A stretch of DNA of 24,284 bases from Saccharicrinis sp. UBA6048 (lineage in GTDB: Bacteria > Bacteroidota > Bacteroidia > Bacteroidales > Marinilabiliaceae): assembly GCA_002429115.1 (NCBI GenBank), contig DIYS01000070.1, positions 1-24,284 on the forward strand, given 5' to 3'. Both the position numbers and the translations under genes were made by a program. The notes under the pieces were generated by a model that worked only from the letters and a program-made list of their open reading frames with translations, had not been told where the DNA came from and searched no databases. Positions within the stretch are counted from its first letter, which is position 1; every line of letters begins with the position of its first letter. Shown one piece after another: positions 22,514 to 24,284 of this stretch.

Positions 22514-24019
22514 TTACCTGAAATACTTGTTCAAAAATGTGATGCCATTCTTATAAAATACATCTTCGACAAAGCTGGCCGGATCAGGGATTAAGTCAAG
22601 TGTATATAATTCAATCGCTTCAGCCAGACTGTCCTTTAAAGAACCAAACTCGACAGCGGTCAGGCAACAATCAATTGGGTTGACTAATCCGTCAAAGTCT
22701 GAGCCTATTACAATGTGTTTCGAGGCATCAAATTCTTCACCCATCGATTGGCCTACTTTTATGATATGTACGATATTATTCAGAAGATGTAATAAATGGA
22801 TGTAGCGCTTATCCCGGCTTCGTTCAACCGATTGACCTTCTATCAATCGCAAATCTTCATTATCAAGTTCCTGATCTGCCTCATCGTCCAGTTGATCTTC
22901 GTCGTCACTCATTAATTTAAGCCTCAACCCTTCCTCTGTAACAGGAGCGATAAAAGCATCCCACTCATCATTACTGATGAATTCTTTGCTTGTTTTATCT
23001 TTTGAATAACCGAGCACACGCTCATCTAATATAATACCAATCAACCCATCTGATTTGATAATTGCCTGTATATCCTCATCGTACAGATTAATACTATCCG
23101 GGTTAAAGTACGTTCCTTCAATATGACCACGTTGACGTTCGTACTTTACTTTATAAACCTCATGGGCTCGTTTTTTGCGAACTTTTACAATCGGCTTTTC
23201 GTGCCACGAACAACCAGTAACCGCCATATGCGAAGCAATCATAGGCATATGACTATAGGCCGCATAATACTCCTTTCGGGCAACCAGACTTAGGTGCTTA
23301 ATGTCTAACAAAATTGGCTTACCTGGGCTTTCAGTATCCAGACATGCTTTTATGATTTGGTGTCCTTTGGTAGTTATTCCATTTCCCAATGGTAAGAACG
23401 GTTTTTTCCCCAGTATTTTTATGGCATACGCATGATTTGCAAATACATTTTGACTAATATGAGTCAATGTCAGGTAAAGTAAACGTACCGGTTCTCCACT
23501 TCTATACACACTTATTTTATCGAGCATTATATCAATATCATCCGATTCATTTTTGCCATAATACAAGCCATGACCACCTTCTTGAGAAGCTATCAAATGC
23601 AGGGTATCCATATCGTCAGGATCGTATTCATCCATTGATTTTATCCACTTTACATGCTCCCATTCTTCAAAAGGATTATCCGGATATTGATTTATTGAAT
23701 TAAACTCCTGTTCCAGTAATTGAGGGTAACGATAGCCATCAGCCATGCGTGCAATGCGCTTTAGTTGTCTTTTATCTACATATCTTACCGGACCGGCTAA
23801 GGTTTGCACGAGTGCTCCCGTTAAAAAGGCCGTTTCGATTGATCCTACTCCCACGCATGCCAGATTACACCCACCATCAAGCAATTGCTCTAGATTTGAT
23901 TGAGAATCATATATTTTATTTACCCAGTTATCTATTTCTTCCCACGGATTTTTTCTATTCTCTTCCAACATTAACATTGGCTTTAATGTTGGGTGACAGT
24001 GCAGATCGAATATTTTCAT
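22514..24019 (-). CDS. M19 membrane-dipeptidase-like metallohydrolase with acidic insert
   Basis: The 501-aa protein looks like an amidohydrolase-fold enzyme of the M19 (renal dipeptidase) type. The motifs in order are HxH in DLHCHP (H7, H9), QEGGH (146-150), LTHISQN (185-191), DIKHLS (239-244), ASHMA (262-266) and GSDFDG (439-444). In M19 enzymes the corresponding residues bind two zinc ions and cleave dipeptides or similar amides. The first motif is HxH instead of the usual HxD, and a strongly acidic stretch (about 370-392, mostly Asp/Glu) is inserted before the last metal motif. There is no signal peptide, so it is probably cytoplasmic, unlike many M19 dipeptidases. The substrate cannot be assigned. 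Confidence 0.8.
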   Translation of the reverse strand: MKIFDLHCHPTLKPMLMLEENRKNPWEEIDNWVNKIYDSQSNLEQLLDGGCNLACVGVGSIETAFLTGALVQTLAGPVRYVDKRQLKRIARMADGYRYPQLLEQEFNSINQYPDNPFEEWEHVKWIKSMDEYDPDDMDTLHLIASQEGGHGLYYGKNESDDIDIMLDKISVYRSGEPVRLLYLTLTHISQNVFANHAYAIKILGKKPFLPLGNGITTKGHQIIKACLDTESPGKPILLDIKHLSLVARKEYYAAYSHMPMIASHMAVTGCSWHEKPIVKVRKKRAHEVYKVKYERQRGHIEGTYFNPDSINLYDEDIQAIIKSDGLIGIILDERVLGYSKDKTSKEFISNDEWDAFIAPVTEEGLRLKLMSDDEDQLDDEADQELDNEDLRLIEGQSVERSRDKRYIHLLHLLNNIVHIIKVGQSMGEEFDASKHIVIGSDFDGLVNPIDCCLTAVEFGSLKDSLAEAIELYTLDLIPDPASFVEDVFYKNGITFLNKYFR

Positions 24020-24034
24020 TTAGACATATTTTAT

Positions 24035-24271
24035 TTAAAAGTAAAAAAACAACTTTCGAAGATTAATACCAAGTTGATTAGTGAGAAAAAATAATACTGA
24101 GCAACTTACTTTATCATCCAATTGACCATCTCCCGTTTTTAACTTTCCCAATTCAATGCAAGCATTAACTGGCCAGTAGTCTGGGGCATGTGGCTCACCG
24201 GAAGAAAAGCCTTGGGTCTGGTGCTTGCAAGTAAAGTCTTCACTATGGTGCTGATTTTGTAATATATGAAA
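24035..24271 (-). pseudogene. Possible gene remnant: open frame without start codon
   Basis: A minus-strand frame stays open for about 78 codons between stops at 24272-24274 and 24035-24037. It has protein-like composition (for example SSGEPHAPDYWPVNACIELG) but no ATG. Base composition around 24120-24240 is less AT-rich than the flanks. I recognise no family. It could be a decayed gene, the end of a frameshifted gene extending past the window edge, or part of a non-coding repeat. Confidence 0.25.
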
Positions 24272-24284
24272 TTAAACAACTCAT

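Overview
The window reads as ordinary chromosome of a Bacteroidota bacterium, most likely a marine or gut-type member of Bacteroidales/Marinilabiliales. The DNA is AT-rich. It carries a carboxypeptidase-D-like/TonB-plug outer-membrane barrel protein, Bacteroidota-style divergent PEP carboxylase, a phoH-purC neighbourhood and intergenic palindromes of the kinds common in that phylum. Shine-Dalgarno sequences are weak throughout. No tRNA, rRNA, CRISPR array, integrase or complete insertion sequence was seen. The order-level placement is inference.

Layout. 200-3074: mazG (-) is divergent from phoH and purC (+). 3100-6040: a bidirectional terminator, then a minus-strand block of a YegS/DgkB-type lipid kinase, a DEAD-box RNA helicase and a VOC-family protein. 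6302-6625: a small putative DNA-binding protein (+) with a strong terminator. 6635-9202: PEP carboxylase (-). 9471-10823: a zinc-ribbon membrane protein (+) convergent with a MarC-family membrane protein (-), sharing a terminator. 10824-11443: about 600 bp without a gene, filled with palindromic and tandem degenerate repeats. 11444-16152: a minus-strand block of a MoeB/ThiF-rhodanese fusion, a dehydrogenase-like protein that seems to lack its catalytic residues, and the helicase hrpB. 16321-18841: a possible 26-codon ORF followed by a large outer-membrane protein (+). 18842-19262: two further inverted-repeat elements, one with a 64-nt hairpin and one REP-like. 19263-24019 (-): a 2-hydroxyacyl-CoA-dehydratase-like protein fused to its ATPase activator, an unrecognised 216-aa protein, and an M19 dipeptidase-like metallohydrolase. 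24035-24271: an open frame without a start codon that may be a gene remnant.

How the genes relate. Most are housekeeping: nucleotide-pool cleaning (MazG), purine synthesis (PurC), anaplerotic carbon fixation (PEPC), sulfur-carrier activation (MoeB-rhodanese) and RNA remodelling (the DEAD-box protein and HrpB). They do not form one pathway. The best candidate for unusual biology is the single-chain fusion at 19263-21377. It places a radical-dehydratase/double-cubane-like Fe-S domain and its ATP-driven electron-injecting activator in one polypeptide. The second is the dehydrogenase-fold protein next to hrpB, whose Arg/Glu/His catalytic set appears to be missing. The repeat-rich gaps are the third notable feature.
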